Shown here piece by piece: positions 1 through 8,557 of a DNA stretch of 64,000 nt (position 1 is the first letter of the stretch; the number at the start of each line of letters is the position of its first letter). The stretch covers positions 1 through 64,000 of the forward strand of contig NZ_RJUE01000061.1 of NCBI RefSeq assembly GCF_024343735.1, given 5' to 3'. Below the pieces are notes generated by a model. It made no database searches. It was not told the origin of the DNA and worked only from the letters and a program-made list of their open reading frames with translations. The position numbers were made by a program, and so were the translations under genes. Source of the DNA: Lacihabitans sp. CCS-44 (GTDB lineage: Bacteria; Bacteroidota; Bacteroidia; Cytophagales; Spirosomataceae).

Positions 1-288
1 ATTCTAAAACAAACATTTAAAGGGTTAACTCAAAAGTGTGCAGACTGCCACAAAGACGTGCATGGAGGGCAATTTGCCAAAAATGGAGTTACGGACTGTG
101 CTACTTGTCATGGAGTAGAGGCTTGGGATTCGAAAAGCTTCAACCACGATAACACCAAATACAAATTAGACGGTGAACACAAAAACGTAGCTTGTGCCAA
201 GTGCCATAAAGCTACTATGAGAGATAATAAAAGTATTAAACTATTTAAAATTGAAAAGTACAAATGTATAGACTGTCATTTAAAATAG
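1..288 (+). CDS. Multihaem cytochrome c, C-terminal part (5' end outside window)
   Basis: The reading frame is open from the first base to a TAA at 286-288, so this is the C-terminal 95 residues of a longer protein. Four CXXCH haem-binding motifs are visible (CADCH, CATCH, CAKCH, CIDCH). Histidines in the contexts DVHGG, FNH and GEH lie where distal haem ligands sit in the modules of the following gene, so both proteins belong to the same family of bis-His multihaem cytochromes. The family is exported and haem is attached in the periplasm or outside the cell. The next gene starts inside its last codons, so the two are probably co-translated. Haem number and total length are unknown. Confidence 0.85.
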   Translation: MLKQTFKGLTQKCADCHKDVHGGQFAKNGVTDCATCHGVEAWDSKSFNHDNTKYKLDGEHKNVACAKCHKATMRDNKSIKLFKIEKYKCIDCHLK

Positions 289-3200
289 CTTTATTGGTGA
301 TGATTGCATTTGGCCTTCAGGCCCAATCGCCACATGGAAAGGGTTTCAAGATGGATTGTGCAAAATGTCACGATTCAGGTAGTTGGACTTTTAGTGAAAA
401 AAGCAAGTTTGAGCATTCCTCAACTGGCTTTACATTAGAAGGACAACATAAAAATATAGATTGTAATGCCTGCCATACCAAATTAGATTTTAAAAGCACT
501 TCTTCAAATTGTGTATCCTGCCACAGCGACATGCATAATCAAACGGTGGGTAACGATTGTGCCAGATGCCACTCTACGCAGTCTTGGATTGTAGAAAACA
601 TCAGTGCCATGCACGACCAGACTTCTTTTCCGTTGGTCGGGGTCCACAAAACCGTAGATTGTAAACAGTGCCATCAGTCTGAAACCAACGTGCGGTTTAA
701 TCCCACCGGTCAGACTTGTATAGATTGCCACACCAAAGATTTTGCATCTACTAAAAACCCGAGTCATACGAAACTCAATCTTTCTACCGATTGCTCCACC
801 TGTCATTCTACTACCGTTACTGAGTGGAAAAGTACGACTTTTCCTGACCACGATAGTTTTTATCCGCTCACTGGAGCTCATGCGGCTATTGCCAAAGATT
901 GTGAAAAATGTCATATCGGAGGAAATTATAACAACACACCGAAGGAATGCGTCGGTTGTCACAATACAGATTTTGCAAAAACTGCAAATCCCAATCATGC
1001 AAAGCTTAATTTATCAACTGATTGTGCATCTTGCCACACCACAGCCCCAGGTTGGGCACCGGCAACATTTCCGGTGCATGATGAGTTTTATCCATTAACA
1101 GGAGCACATAGAGTAGTAGCAAACAACTGTGCTGCATGCCACAAATCAGGAAATTATTCATCTACACCAAACGATTGTAATTCATGCCACAATGCCGATT
1201 ATAAGGCTTCCATTAATCCCAATCACAATACTTTAAATCTTTCTACAGATTGTGCGTCTTGCCATACCACCAATACGGGTTGGGCTCCAGCACAGTTTAC
1301 TGCCCATGATGAGTTTTATCCTTTGACTGGTGCACATAAGAACTTGAGTTGTAATGAATGCCACAAAGGTGGAAACTATAACAATACGCCTAAGGATTGT
1401 AATGCTTGTCACTCTGACGCCTTTACAAAATCAAAAGATCCCAACCATGTGGCCATGGGATTTTCAACAGACTGTTCGTCGTGTCATTCAACGGCTCCGG
1501 GGTGGGCACCTACAACGTTTAATCACAATACATTTTATCCTTTAACAGGGGCTCACGAAGCCATAAAGGGTGATTGTAATAAATGTCATACAGGTACAAA
1601 CTATAAAAACCCATCTACAGATTGTAATTCTTGTCATAATGCGGCTTACGCCGGCACAAAGAATCCAAGTCATGTTACATTTGGATTATCAACTGATTGT
1701 GCATCTTGTCACACTACCAATCCGGGATGGAGGCCTTCTACTTTTGACCACTCAAAATATTATCCGCTTACTGGGGCTCATGCCTCTATAGCTTCGGAAT
1801 GCGTAAAATGCCATGCAAATGGAGTCAGCAATACCTCCTCTGAGTGTGTATCTTGTCATGCGGAGGCTTACAATTCTGCTAAAGACCCAAATCATGCCCT
1901 GATGGGTATGTCTAAAGATTGTGCTTCTTGCCATACCACCAATCCTGGCTGGTCACCCTCCACTTTCGACCACAACAAGTTTTTCGCATTGACTGGAGGA
2001 CATGCTGCTATAGCACGAGATTGTAATAAATGCCACAATGGTGCGAATTATAAAAATCCACCAACTGACTGCAATGCTTGTCACAATGGAGCGTATAAGT
2101 CGGCGGCAAATCCAAACCATGCTGCTCTAGGCTTGTCAACAGATTGTGCCTCCTGCCATACCACTAACCCAGGTTGGAAGCCTTCAAGCTTCAACCACAA
2201 CAATTATTATGCTTTGACAGGTGCCCATGCCAACATAGCCAACGATTGTATAAAATGCCATGCCAATGGAGTTTCTAATACACCAACGGATTGTAATGCT
2301 TGTCATAATGCAGCCTACAAAGCTACCAATAGTCCAAACCACGCCGCATTAAGTATATCAACAGATTGTGCTTCATGTCATACGACTAACCCTGGCTGGC
2401 GACCATCGACTTTTAATCATGGTCAATATTATCAGCTTACAGGAGCTCATGCCAACATAGCCAATGACTGTATAAAATGCCATGCCAATGGAGTGGCTAA
2501 CACACCGACGGATTGCAATGCCTGCCACAATGGTGCCTACAAAGCAACCAAAAATCCTGACCACGCTGCACTGAGTATATCAACAGATTGTGCTTCTTGT
2601 CATACCACCAACCCTGGTTGGCGACCATCTACTTTTAATCATGGTCAATATTATCAGCTTACGGGAGCTCATGCCAATATTGCCAATAATTGTACTCAAT
2701 GTCATAAAAATGGAGTGAGCAATACACCGACCGATTGTAATGGTTGTCATAACAATGCTTACAAGTCTGCGGCAAATCCTAACCACGCAGTATTGGGGCT
2801 ATCTACAGATTGTGCATCGTGCCATACTACCAACCCTGGCTGGAGGCCCACAAGTTTTAACCATAACAATTATTATCAGCTTACTGGAGCTCATGCCAAC
2901 ATTGCCAATAACTGCGTGCAATGCCATGCCAGTGGCGTAAACAATACCTCTACAGATTGTAATTCTTGTCATAATGGAGCATACCAAGCTGCCAAAAATC
3001 CTAACCACGCTGGCTCAGGGTTTTCTACAGATTGTGCCTCTTGTCATAGTACCAATCCAGGTTGGCGGCCGTCTACTTTTAACCACAATAACGTATATCC
3101 GCTAACAGGAGCACATGCCAATATAGCGAGTAATTGTACACAATGCCATGTGGGAGGAAACTTTAACAATACCCCAACAGATTGCAATTCTTGCCACAGT

Positions 3201-3965
3201 GGAGCGTACAATGGAGCTAGTAATCCAAACCACGCTGCTTCGGGCTTTTCGAGAGACTGTGCGTCTTGTCATACCACCAATCCGGGCTGGAGACCATCTA
3301 CTTTTAATCACAATAATTTCTATCCACTAACGGGTGCTCATGCCAATATTGCAAGCAATTGTACGCAATGTCACGTAGGCGGAAACTTTAACAATACACC
3401 AACAGATTGTAATTCGTGCCACAGTGGTGCTTACAATTCTGCGAGTAATCCTAACCATGCGGCCTCAGGTTTCTCACGCGACTGTGCCTCGTGTCACACC
3501 ACTAATCCGGGTTGGAGACCATCGACATTTAATCATAATAATTTTTATCCTTTGGTAGGTGCCCACGCCAATATTGCAAATAATTGTACCAAATGCCACG
3601 CTGGAGGTAATTTTAACAATACACCGAATCAATGTATAGGTTGCCACCAAGGCAATTATGACGGTGCCAGTCCAAATCACCGAAACTCAGGGTTTTCTAC
3701 TAATTGTTTAGAATGCCACAGTCAGAACGCTTGGAAACCTTCCACCTTCAACCATGATGCTCAATATTTTCCTATTTATAGCGGAAAGCACAAAGGAAAG
3801 TGGGATAGTTGTACTGACTGTCATACCACTGCTGGTAACTACAGCATCTTTAGTTGTTTTAGTTGCCATGGAAAATCAGAGACAGACAAAGACCATAAAG
3901 AAGTAAAAGGTTATACCCACAATAGCAATGCTTGTTTGTCGTGTCATCCAGATGGAAAAGATTAA
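264..3965 (+). CDS. Giant repeat-built multihaem cytochrome c (49 CXXCH motifs)
   Basis: A 1233-residue protein starting with a signal peptide (MYRLSFKIALLVMIAFGLQAQ). I count 49 CXXCH motifs. They fall into 16 modules of about 70-75 residues, each with three CXXCH, plus a final single haem (CLSCH). Each module also has three other conserved histidines (FNH/FDH, GAH and NPNH in the consensus), which matches one distal ligand per haem, so all haems can be bis-His; that ligation is inference. The last full modules repeat with a 225-nt period. The start at 264 overlaps the previous gene by 25 nt and gives the only good signal peptide. The barrel gene begins 4 nt after the stop. The likely role is a long electron conduit at or beyond the outer membrane. 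There is no catalytic domain and few residues outside the modules. Confidence 0.93.
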   Translation: MYRLSFKIALLVMIAFGLQAQSPHGKGFKMDCAKCHDSGSWTFSEKSKFEHSSTGFTLEGQHKNIDCNACHTKLDFKSTSSNCVSCHSDMHNQTVGNDCARCHSTQSWIVENISAMHDQTSFPLVGVHKTVDCKQCHQSETNVRFNPTGQTCIDCHTKDFASTKNPSHTKLNLSTDCSTCHSTTVTEWKSTTFPDHDSFYPLTGAHAAIAKDCEKCHIGGNYNNTPKECVGCHNTDFAKTANPNHAKLNLSTDCASCHTTAPGWAPATFPVHDEFYPLTGAHRVVANNCAACHKSGNYSSTPNDCNSCHNADYKASINPNHNTLNLSTDCASCHTTNTGWAPAQFTAHDEFYPLTGAHKNLSCNECHKGGNYNNTPKDCNACHSDAFTKSKDPNHVAMGFSTDCSSCHSTAPGWAPTTFNHNTFYPLTGAHEAIKGDCNKCHTGTNYKNPSTDCNSCHNAAYAGTKNPSHVTFGLSTDCASCHTTNPGWRPSTFDHSKYYPLTGAHASIASECVKCHANGVSNTSSECVSCHAEAYNSAKDPNHALMGMSKDCASCHTTNPGWSPSTFDHNKFFALTGGHAAIARDCNKCHNGANYKNPPTDCNACHNGAYKSAANPNHAALGLSTDCASCHTTNPGWKPSSFNHNNYYALTGAHANIANDCIKCHANGVSNTPTDCNACHNAAYKATNSPNHAALSISTDCASCHTTNPGWRPSTFNHGQYYQLTGAHANIANDCIKCHANGVANTPTDCNACHNGAYKATKNPDHAALSISTDCASCHTTNPGWRPSTFNHGQYYQLTGAHANIANNCTQCHKNGVSNTPTDCNGCHNNAYKSAANPNHAVLGLSTDCASCHTTNPGWRPTSFNHNNYYQLTGAHANIANNCVQCHASGVNNTSTDCNSCHNGAYQAAKNPNHAGSGFSTDCASCHSTNPGWRPSTFNHNNVYPLTGAHANIASNCTQCHVGGNFNNTPTDCNSCHSGAYNGASNPNHAASGFSRDCASCHTTNPGWRPSTFNHNNFYPLTGAHANIASNCTQCHVGGNFNNTPTDCNSCHSGAYNSASNPNHAASGFSRDCASCHTTNPGWRPSTFNHNNFYPLVGAHANIANNCTKCHAGGNFNNTPNQCIGCHQGNYDGASPNHRNSGFSTNCLECHSQNAWKPSTFNHDAQYFPIYSGKHKGKWDSCTDCHTTAGNYSIFSCFSCHGKSETDKDHKEVKGYTHNSNACLSCHPDGKD

Positions 3966-3969
3966 GCCT

Positions 3970-5574
3970 ATGAAAAAAATATTGATTTCTTTGATTTTTA
4001 TATTTTTGGGAAGCCTTAATCTGTTTTCTCAAGAAAAAAATATGGTGACTGGCGAAGTGACTTTTGCGAATTTCAAGAATGTTTATGTAAAGCTCGAGAC
4101 CAACGGTAATTTGGCCTCTGGCGATACGCTTTTCGTTTTAGTAAAAACAGAATGGAAAAAAGCATTAGTAGTTATTACAGTTTCGTCCAAATCGATTTTA
4201 ACGACCAATTTTTCTCAAGAAAAAGTTATAATAGGAACCAAAGTGGGCTATTATCCAAAGGATATCTTAGAAAAGCCAAAGCTAAAAGTTTTAGAAAAAA
4301 TAGAACCTAAGAATGAAGTAGTGACCGAAAAAACCAAAGTACCCGCTCAGCCAGTAAGACAAATCTATAATGGCAGAATTACGGTTTCGACCAACGGCAG
4401 CTTTGAGGACTCGGAGAAGAATTATAATAGAATCAGAACCTCTATGAATTTTGATGTAAAAAACATCAATGGTGGTAAATTTTCTTTTGAGAATTATATC
4501 AATTATAACCGCCGTTTCGGAGTACCAGATTCACTTCAGAATTTCAAAGAAGACTTTAAAATATACTCTTTATCAGGAACTTATGACCATACAGCTAGAA
4601 CCAGTTTTTCTTTTGGTCGAAAAATGAATTTTAGAATAGCAAACATGGGAGCTATTGATGGTTTACAGGTAGAACACCGCTACAAATCTATATTCATGGG
4701 AGGATTTGCGGGTTCGAGGCCAGATGTTTTGAATTATGGACTTAATTTATCTTTGATGCAATTTGGAGCCTTTTTGGCAAAAGACAAAGACAAAGGAAAA
4801 GGCATGATACAAACGAGTTTGGCATTTGCTGAGCAACAAAACCACGGAAGAACCGATAGACGGTTTGTGTACTTTCAACATTCCAATTCTGTCTTAGGCA
4901 ATTTAAGTCTATTTTATTCCATTGAATTTGACCTTTTTCAGAATATTGACAGCGTAAAATCTAACGGTGTTAACCTAACAAGTACCTACTTATCTGTTCG
5001 GTATAAGCCAACTAAAAAACTGAGTATATCTTCCTCTTACGACAACCGACGCAATGTGATTTATTATGAAACATATCGGTCCTACCTCGATCAAATATTA
5101 AACCAAGAAACCAGGCAAGGTGTACGGTTACAGATGAATTATAATCCTTCTAAATACGTAAGTTTCAATCTGTCAGGATTTTATAGGTATCAAGAAAGTA
5201 AACCACAGCCTACCAAAAACTATGTGGCCAATGTCTTCTTTTCACAAATCCCTGGTGTGAAGTCTTCGTTGAATCTTAATTTTAACAATATGAAGACCTA
5301 TTATTTCTCGGGAAACATAATAGGAGCGAGGCTAAACAAAGATTTGTTTTCGGGGAAACTTTATACCGAGTTTAGCTACCGAAAAGTGGACTACGACTTT
5401 TTTAATGCCGAACAACCCAATCTAAAACAAGATGTTTTGGGAGTTTCGCTTAATATTTATAGCAAAAAGCGTAGTTCTATTATGCTTAATTATGAAGGTA
5501 CGTTTGAGCCAACAAGGAGCTATAACAGATATTATATTACACTTTCTCAAAGATTTAAAAGTAAAAAAGAATAA
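3970..5574 (+). CDS. Outer-membrane beta-barrel protein of the cytochrome operon
   Basis: 534 residues from the ATG at 3970, which gives a clean signal peptide (MKKILISLIFIFLGSLNLFSQ); an in-frame ATG at 3928 lies inside the cytochrome gene and adds a non-signal leader. Residues about 22-130 form a small soluble region. From about 135 to the end the sequence alternates polar and hydrophobic/aromatic residues in long strands, ending in YITLSQRF with a terminal aromatic as in outer-membrane barrels. It lies 4 nt after the 49-haem cytochrome. By analogy with porin-cytochrome conduits (MtrB with MtrA) it could house or anchor the cytochrome, but no MtrB signature is visible and that role is inference. 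It could instead be an unrelated porin. Confidence 0.7.
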   Translation: MKKILISLIFIFLGSLNLFSQEKNMVTGEVTFANFKNVYVKLETNGNLASGDTLFVLVKTEWKKALVVITVSSKSILTTNFSQEKVIIGTKVGYYPKDILEKPKLKVLEKIEPKNEVVTEKTKVPAQPVRQIYNGRITVSTNGSFEDSEKNYNRIRTSMNFDVKNINGGKFSFENYINYNRRFGVPDSLQNFKEDFKIYSLSGTYDHTARTSFSFGRKMNFRIANMGAIDGLQVEHRYKSIFMGGFAGSRPDVLNYGLNLSLMQFGAFLAKDKDKGKGMIQTSLAFAEQQNHGRTDRRFVYFQHSNSVLGNLSLFYSIEFDLFQNIDSVKSNGVNLTSTYLSVRYKPTKKLSISSSYDNRRNVIYYETYRSYLDQILNQETRQGVRLQMNYNPSKYVSFNLSGFYRYQESKPQPTKNYVANVFFSQIPGVKSSLNLNFNNMKTYYFSGNIIGARLNKDLFSGKLYTEFSYRKVDYDFFNAEQPNLKQDVLGVSLNIYSKKRSSIMLNYEGTFEPTRSYNRYYITLSQRFKSKKE

Positions 5575-5602
5575 AGTATTGATTTCTAAATAATTATAAA
5601 AT

Positions 5603-6355
5603 ATGAAATATTTAAAAATAACGGCTTTGGCCTTGGCAATGGCCATGAGTGCTTGTAAATCAAAGCCCAAAGTAATAGTAGAAGAAACGGCAGAAAAAAA
5701 AGATATGTCAGCCACAGGCACTGCCAATCCAGCGGCCAGCACCTCGTCTGCAAGTAGTGACATGCACCAAGTTACGGCTGTTGAAATTCTGGAAGCAGAG
5801 CGTTATACCTATTTGAAGGTAAAAGAAGGCGTAAATACTTTTTGGATTGCCACCGCTAAATTTGACGCCAAAGTTGGGAATGAATATTTTTATATGGGAG
5901 GTTTGCTTAAGACTGATTTTGAGAGCTTAGAACACAAAAAAGTATTCGATAAAATCTACTTGGTTTCAGAGATAATAGATGCAGCAGCTCATCCGGGTAG
6001 CAATGGTGGCATGGTAAATACGCCACCCGCCGACATGAATTTTAAAGAATCTAAAAACGTGGCGGGAGCAATTAAACTAAGTGAGTTGATTGCTCAAAAA
6101 AACAAATATAGCGGTAAGCAAGTGACGGTTTCTGGAGAAGTTGTGAAGGCCAACTATGGCATAATGGGCAAAAACTGGTATCACATACAAGACGGCACAA
6201 AGTCGAGTGGAAAAAACTGTGATTTCACTATAACCTCTGCCGAGAATCTTCCCATGGGTGCCAAAGTAGGCTTTGTGGGCAAGTTGGTACTCAACAAAGA
6301 CTTTGGCTCGGGTTATAAATATGATATATTAATGGAAGATGCCAAATTGAAATAA
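5603..6355 (+). CDS. Lipoprotein with C-terminal OB-fold (NrfJ-like)
   Basis: 250 residues. The N-terminus MKYLKITALALAMAMSACKS ends in a lipobox (MSAC), so the mature protein is probably lipid-anchored. A low-complexity Ala/Ser/Thr linker follows (about residues 38-55), then two related halves. The second half carries the pattern GKQVTVSGEVVKAN-x(n)-WYHIQDG, typical of OB-fold lipoproteins found near cytochrome c genes and annotated as NrfJ-like or nucleotide-binding. It is the last gene of the cytochrome-barrel operon, 28 nt after the barrel gene and followed by a strong terminator. The function is unknown; an accessory role in cytochrome assembly or metal/haem handling would fit the context. 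Confidence 0.7.
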   Translation: MKYLKITALALAMAMSACKSKPKVIVEETAEKKDMSATGTANPAASTSSASSDMHQVTAVEILEAERYTYLKVKEGVNTFWIATAKFDAKVGNEYFYMGGLLKTDFESLEHKKVFDKIYLVSEIIDAAAHPGSNGGMVNTPPADMNFKESKNVAGAIKLSELIAQKNKYSGKQVTVSGEVVKANYGIMGKNWYHIQDGTKSSGKNCDFTITSAENLPMGAKVGFVGKLVLNKDFGSGYKYDILMEDAKLK

Positions 6356-6371
6356 GAAACATTTCAAAATC

Positions 6372-6409
6372 AAAACACCCCGAATACTTTAAAATATTCG
6401 GGGTGTTTT
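6372..6409 (+). terminator. Intrinsic terminator of the cytochrome operon
   Basis: Perfect 15-bp inverted repeat (6372-6386 with 6395-6409), GC-rich in the middle, ending in a T run. It lies 17 nt after the lipoprotein stop and can also serve the converging minus-strand gene. Confidence 0.9.
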
Positions 6410-6454
6410 TTGTATCTAGTGTCTTGAGGTCAGTTTGTTTTTAGAGCTCTTTTT

Positions 6455-7690
6455 TTACTTTAATTTCAGAAACAATCCGCCGTTTAAAGATAAAACACCT
6501 CCTGCTTTTTGAAATTCAATCTCACGGAAATTGTAAGTTAGTGTTGGGTTAAACTGGAATATATACCTATTTCTTCGATATTGCAGTCCTGTTCCTAAAG
6601 TCATATTGTGAAAAATCTCCTTGCTACTTTTGGATTGGAGCTTTTGATAAATTTCTTCATCTTGGGTGTCGTATTCCACATTGAGTGATTGGTATGTTTT
6701 TACATCCAAGTGTGTGCCAAAGTTAAAAAGCATATCCCAATTTTGTTTTATAGGTACATAGTAATTGACTTTTATGGGCAGTTCAAGTACTGTGTTTTTG
6801 ATATAAATCTCATGAATTGGTTCGGTAGAATTTAGCTGTGTACCATACGTAAGAATAAAATCCTGACCGGTTTTTAGATTGAAATCTCGGGTATTGTTGT
6901 ACTCCAACGACGAGTAATTGTTTACATGGATTCCCAGGCTCAAACTCAACGCTCTACTCAAAAAATACTCATAAGTAGGCCCAAAAATAAAGCTGTTTTC
7001 AGAACTATAACCTGCCAATAAACCCAACCTTGATTCGATTCTTGGAAGTTCAAAACCTTTCTTCTTGGGAGGGCTAGTCTCTTGGGTAGCAATTTTTCTC
7101 TCGGGTATCATCAATGTATCCAACTTTTCGTCCTGCCTTTCTACCAAAGCAGTATTCTCTTCAATAGACTTCAGTACTTTTTGATTGGTATTTTCTATAT
7201 TTTTAACCAATTCCTCCAGCTTATCATTGTTGTTGGATATTTTTGAAGTTTCCTTCACTTCTTTATCATCTAGTTGTGATAAATAAACTTTCATGTTACT
7301 CAAAAGCTCCTCGACCTGGTTTTCAAGGGACGCTATTTTGTTTTCTTTTTTCCTATCTAGGTTTTGAGTTTTGTTGTAAATGGTCTTAACAACATAAACA
7401 GTGTCTTTGTGGTAGATTGTTTGAGTTCGGTTTATGGGTTCCTTTATTTCTCCAAACTTAGTGTTTAAATATTCCATATCTTTTCTGACGGTATTATTCT
7501 GAACCAAAGAATACCACAGCAATACCGTAGCTAAACTTGCATAAGTTGGCCATCCATATTTTTTTAGAAATATCGTCCACCACGATTTTTCTACATGAGG
7601 CTCTATCTTAGACCATAGATTTCCACTTACGGGTTTATCTATTTGGTCAAGCTTCTCTTTAATTTTTTTATTAAATAAATCTTGTTTCAT
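6455..7690 (-). CDS. Membrane-anchored protein with coiled coil and barrel-like domain, paired with ECF sigma
   Basis: 411 residues. Residues 1-45 are cytoplasmic-looking and contain KPVSGNLWSKIEPHV, similar in place and style to the sigma-binding tail of Bacteroidota anti-sigma proteins. One transmembrane helix covers about 46-64. A long polar, coiled-coil-prone stretch follows (about 90-200), then about 200 residues of alternating amphipathic strands ending in a hydrophobic residue pattern (SLNGGLFLKLK), like PorT/OMP_b-brl barrels. It starts 6 nt after the sigma gene, so the two form an operon. The layout suggests an anti-sigma protein whose sensing part is barrel-like. Whether the barrel inserts in the outer membrane is not shown by the sequence. 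Confidence 0.65.
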   Translation of the reverse strand: MKQDLFNKKIKEKLDQIDKPVSGNLWSKIEPHVEKSWWTIFLKKYGWPTYASLATVLLWYSLVQNNTVRKDMEYLNTKFGEIKEPINRTQTIYHKDTVYVVKTIYNKTQNLDRKKENKIASLENQVEELLSNMKVYLSQLDDKEVKETSKISNNNDKLEELVKNIENTNQKVLKSIEENTALVERQDEKLDTLMIPERKIATQETSPPKKKGFELPRIESRLGLLAGYSSENSFIFGPTYEYFLSRALSLSLGIHVNNYSSLEYNNTRDFNLKTGQDFILTYGTQLNSTEPIHEIYIKNTVLELPIKVNYYVPIKQNWDMLFNFGTHLDVKTYQSLNVEYDTQDEEIYQKLQSKSSKEIFHNMTLGTGLQYRRNRYIFQFNPTLTYNFREIEFQKAGGVLSLNGGLFLKLK

Positions 7691-7696
7691 AGGGTG

Positions 7697-8266
7697 TTAT
7701 TTAAGCTCTTGTCGATTTATATATTCATTTATCCATCCTTGTAACCTGCTCTTTGCCTTGCTCAGATTGCCCCTAACCCCACTTTCAGTAAGCCCAAGTA
7801 AGGCTGCAATTTCTGTATTTTCATAACCCTCAATTACCGAAAGAGAGAAAACGGCTCGGTAAACTGGAGAAAGTTTCCGAACAAATTCTAATATCTCTTC
7901 TACGGAAAGTAGGTCCAATTGGTTGGGATTAAAATCTATATTCTCTATGTTTTCTATGTCCGCAAATTCTATTTTAGAGTGATTTTTTCTAAAGTAGTCA
8001 ATAGCCGAATTGACCATTACCCGATGAAACCACCCTCCAAATTCATATTGGTCATTATATTTTTCAATGTTTTTGAATACTTTCAAAAAACCATCCATAA
8101 CAATCTCTTCTGTTTCCATATCACTGGAAGCATATTTTGAGCAAATACGCATAGCTTTACTCGAGTAGGTATCAAAAAGTAGCTTTTGAGAAGAAGAGGA
8201 ACCCTTCCTACAACCTTCTATCAATTCTTTTAAATTTAAAGCCTTGTTATTTTTTTTAAATAGCAC
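7697..8266 (-). CDS. ECF-type RNA polymerase sigma factor
   Basis: 189 residues. Region 2 (about 28-95) includes the helix with GFLKVFKNIEKYND and the FGGWFHRVMVNSAIDYFRK segment that in sigma-70 family members contacts the -10 element and core polymerase. Region 4 (about 130-180) includes LSPVYRAVFSLSVIEGYENTEIAALLG followed by the recognition helix TESGVRGNLSKAKSRL. Short length with only regions 2 and 4 is the ECF pattern. It is followed after 6 nt by a membrane protein that is probably its regulator. The target promoters are not known. Confidence 0.93.
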   Translation of the reverse strand: MLFKKNNKALNLKELIEGCRKGSSSSQKLLFDTYSSKAMRICSKYASSDMETEEIVMDGFLKVFKNIEKYNDQYEFGGWFHRVMVNSAIDYFRKNHSKIEFADIENIENIDFNPNQLDLLSVEEILEFVRKLSPVYRAVFSLSVIEGYENTEIAALLGLTESGVRGNLSKAKSRLQGWINEYINRQELK

Positions 8267-8446
8267 AGGTTATTTCGGGATTAGGTTTTATGGTTGGTTA
8301 AAGTTAATAAATTCAACCAATATTTGTTGTCTCTCTCACTTCATTACTTCAATCTCAAATCTATCTACGAGTTTTTTATAGATCTGATTCCTGCGAAATT
8401 GGAAATTTGAATGTTTGCTTTGAATAAATGCATTGTATTATTAAAA

Positions 8447-8464
8447 TGAGAATGATTATTCTCA
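8447..8464. promoter_or_regulatory. Fur-like palindrome
   Basis: TGAGAATGATTATTCTCA is a perfect palindrome (7-nt arms, 4-nt centre) close to the Fur-box pattern TGATAATnATTATCA. It lies between the sigma gene (start 8266, minus) and the end of nhaA, about 180 nt upstream of the sigma start. Assignment to Fur rests on resemblance only. Confidence 0.4.
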
Positions 8465-8557
8465 AAACTTAACTTTGAGCTAAATCCATTAAGGAAATAT
8501 CTGTGATTGAAATATGATTCTGCACTATATCAAAAACGCCAAACGGTTTGTTCTCAA

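Noticed and set aside
504-3680. Several long open frames on the minus strand and in other plus frames inside the 49-haem cytochrome gene
   Set aside because: They repeat with the 225-nt module period and come from the repeat bias of the real gene; none has a sensible start or family.
1000-3700. Tandem repeats that could be mistaken for a CRISPR or satellite array
   Set aside because: The repeats are in frame, coding and about 75 codons long, with no short identical spacer pattern.
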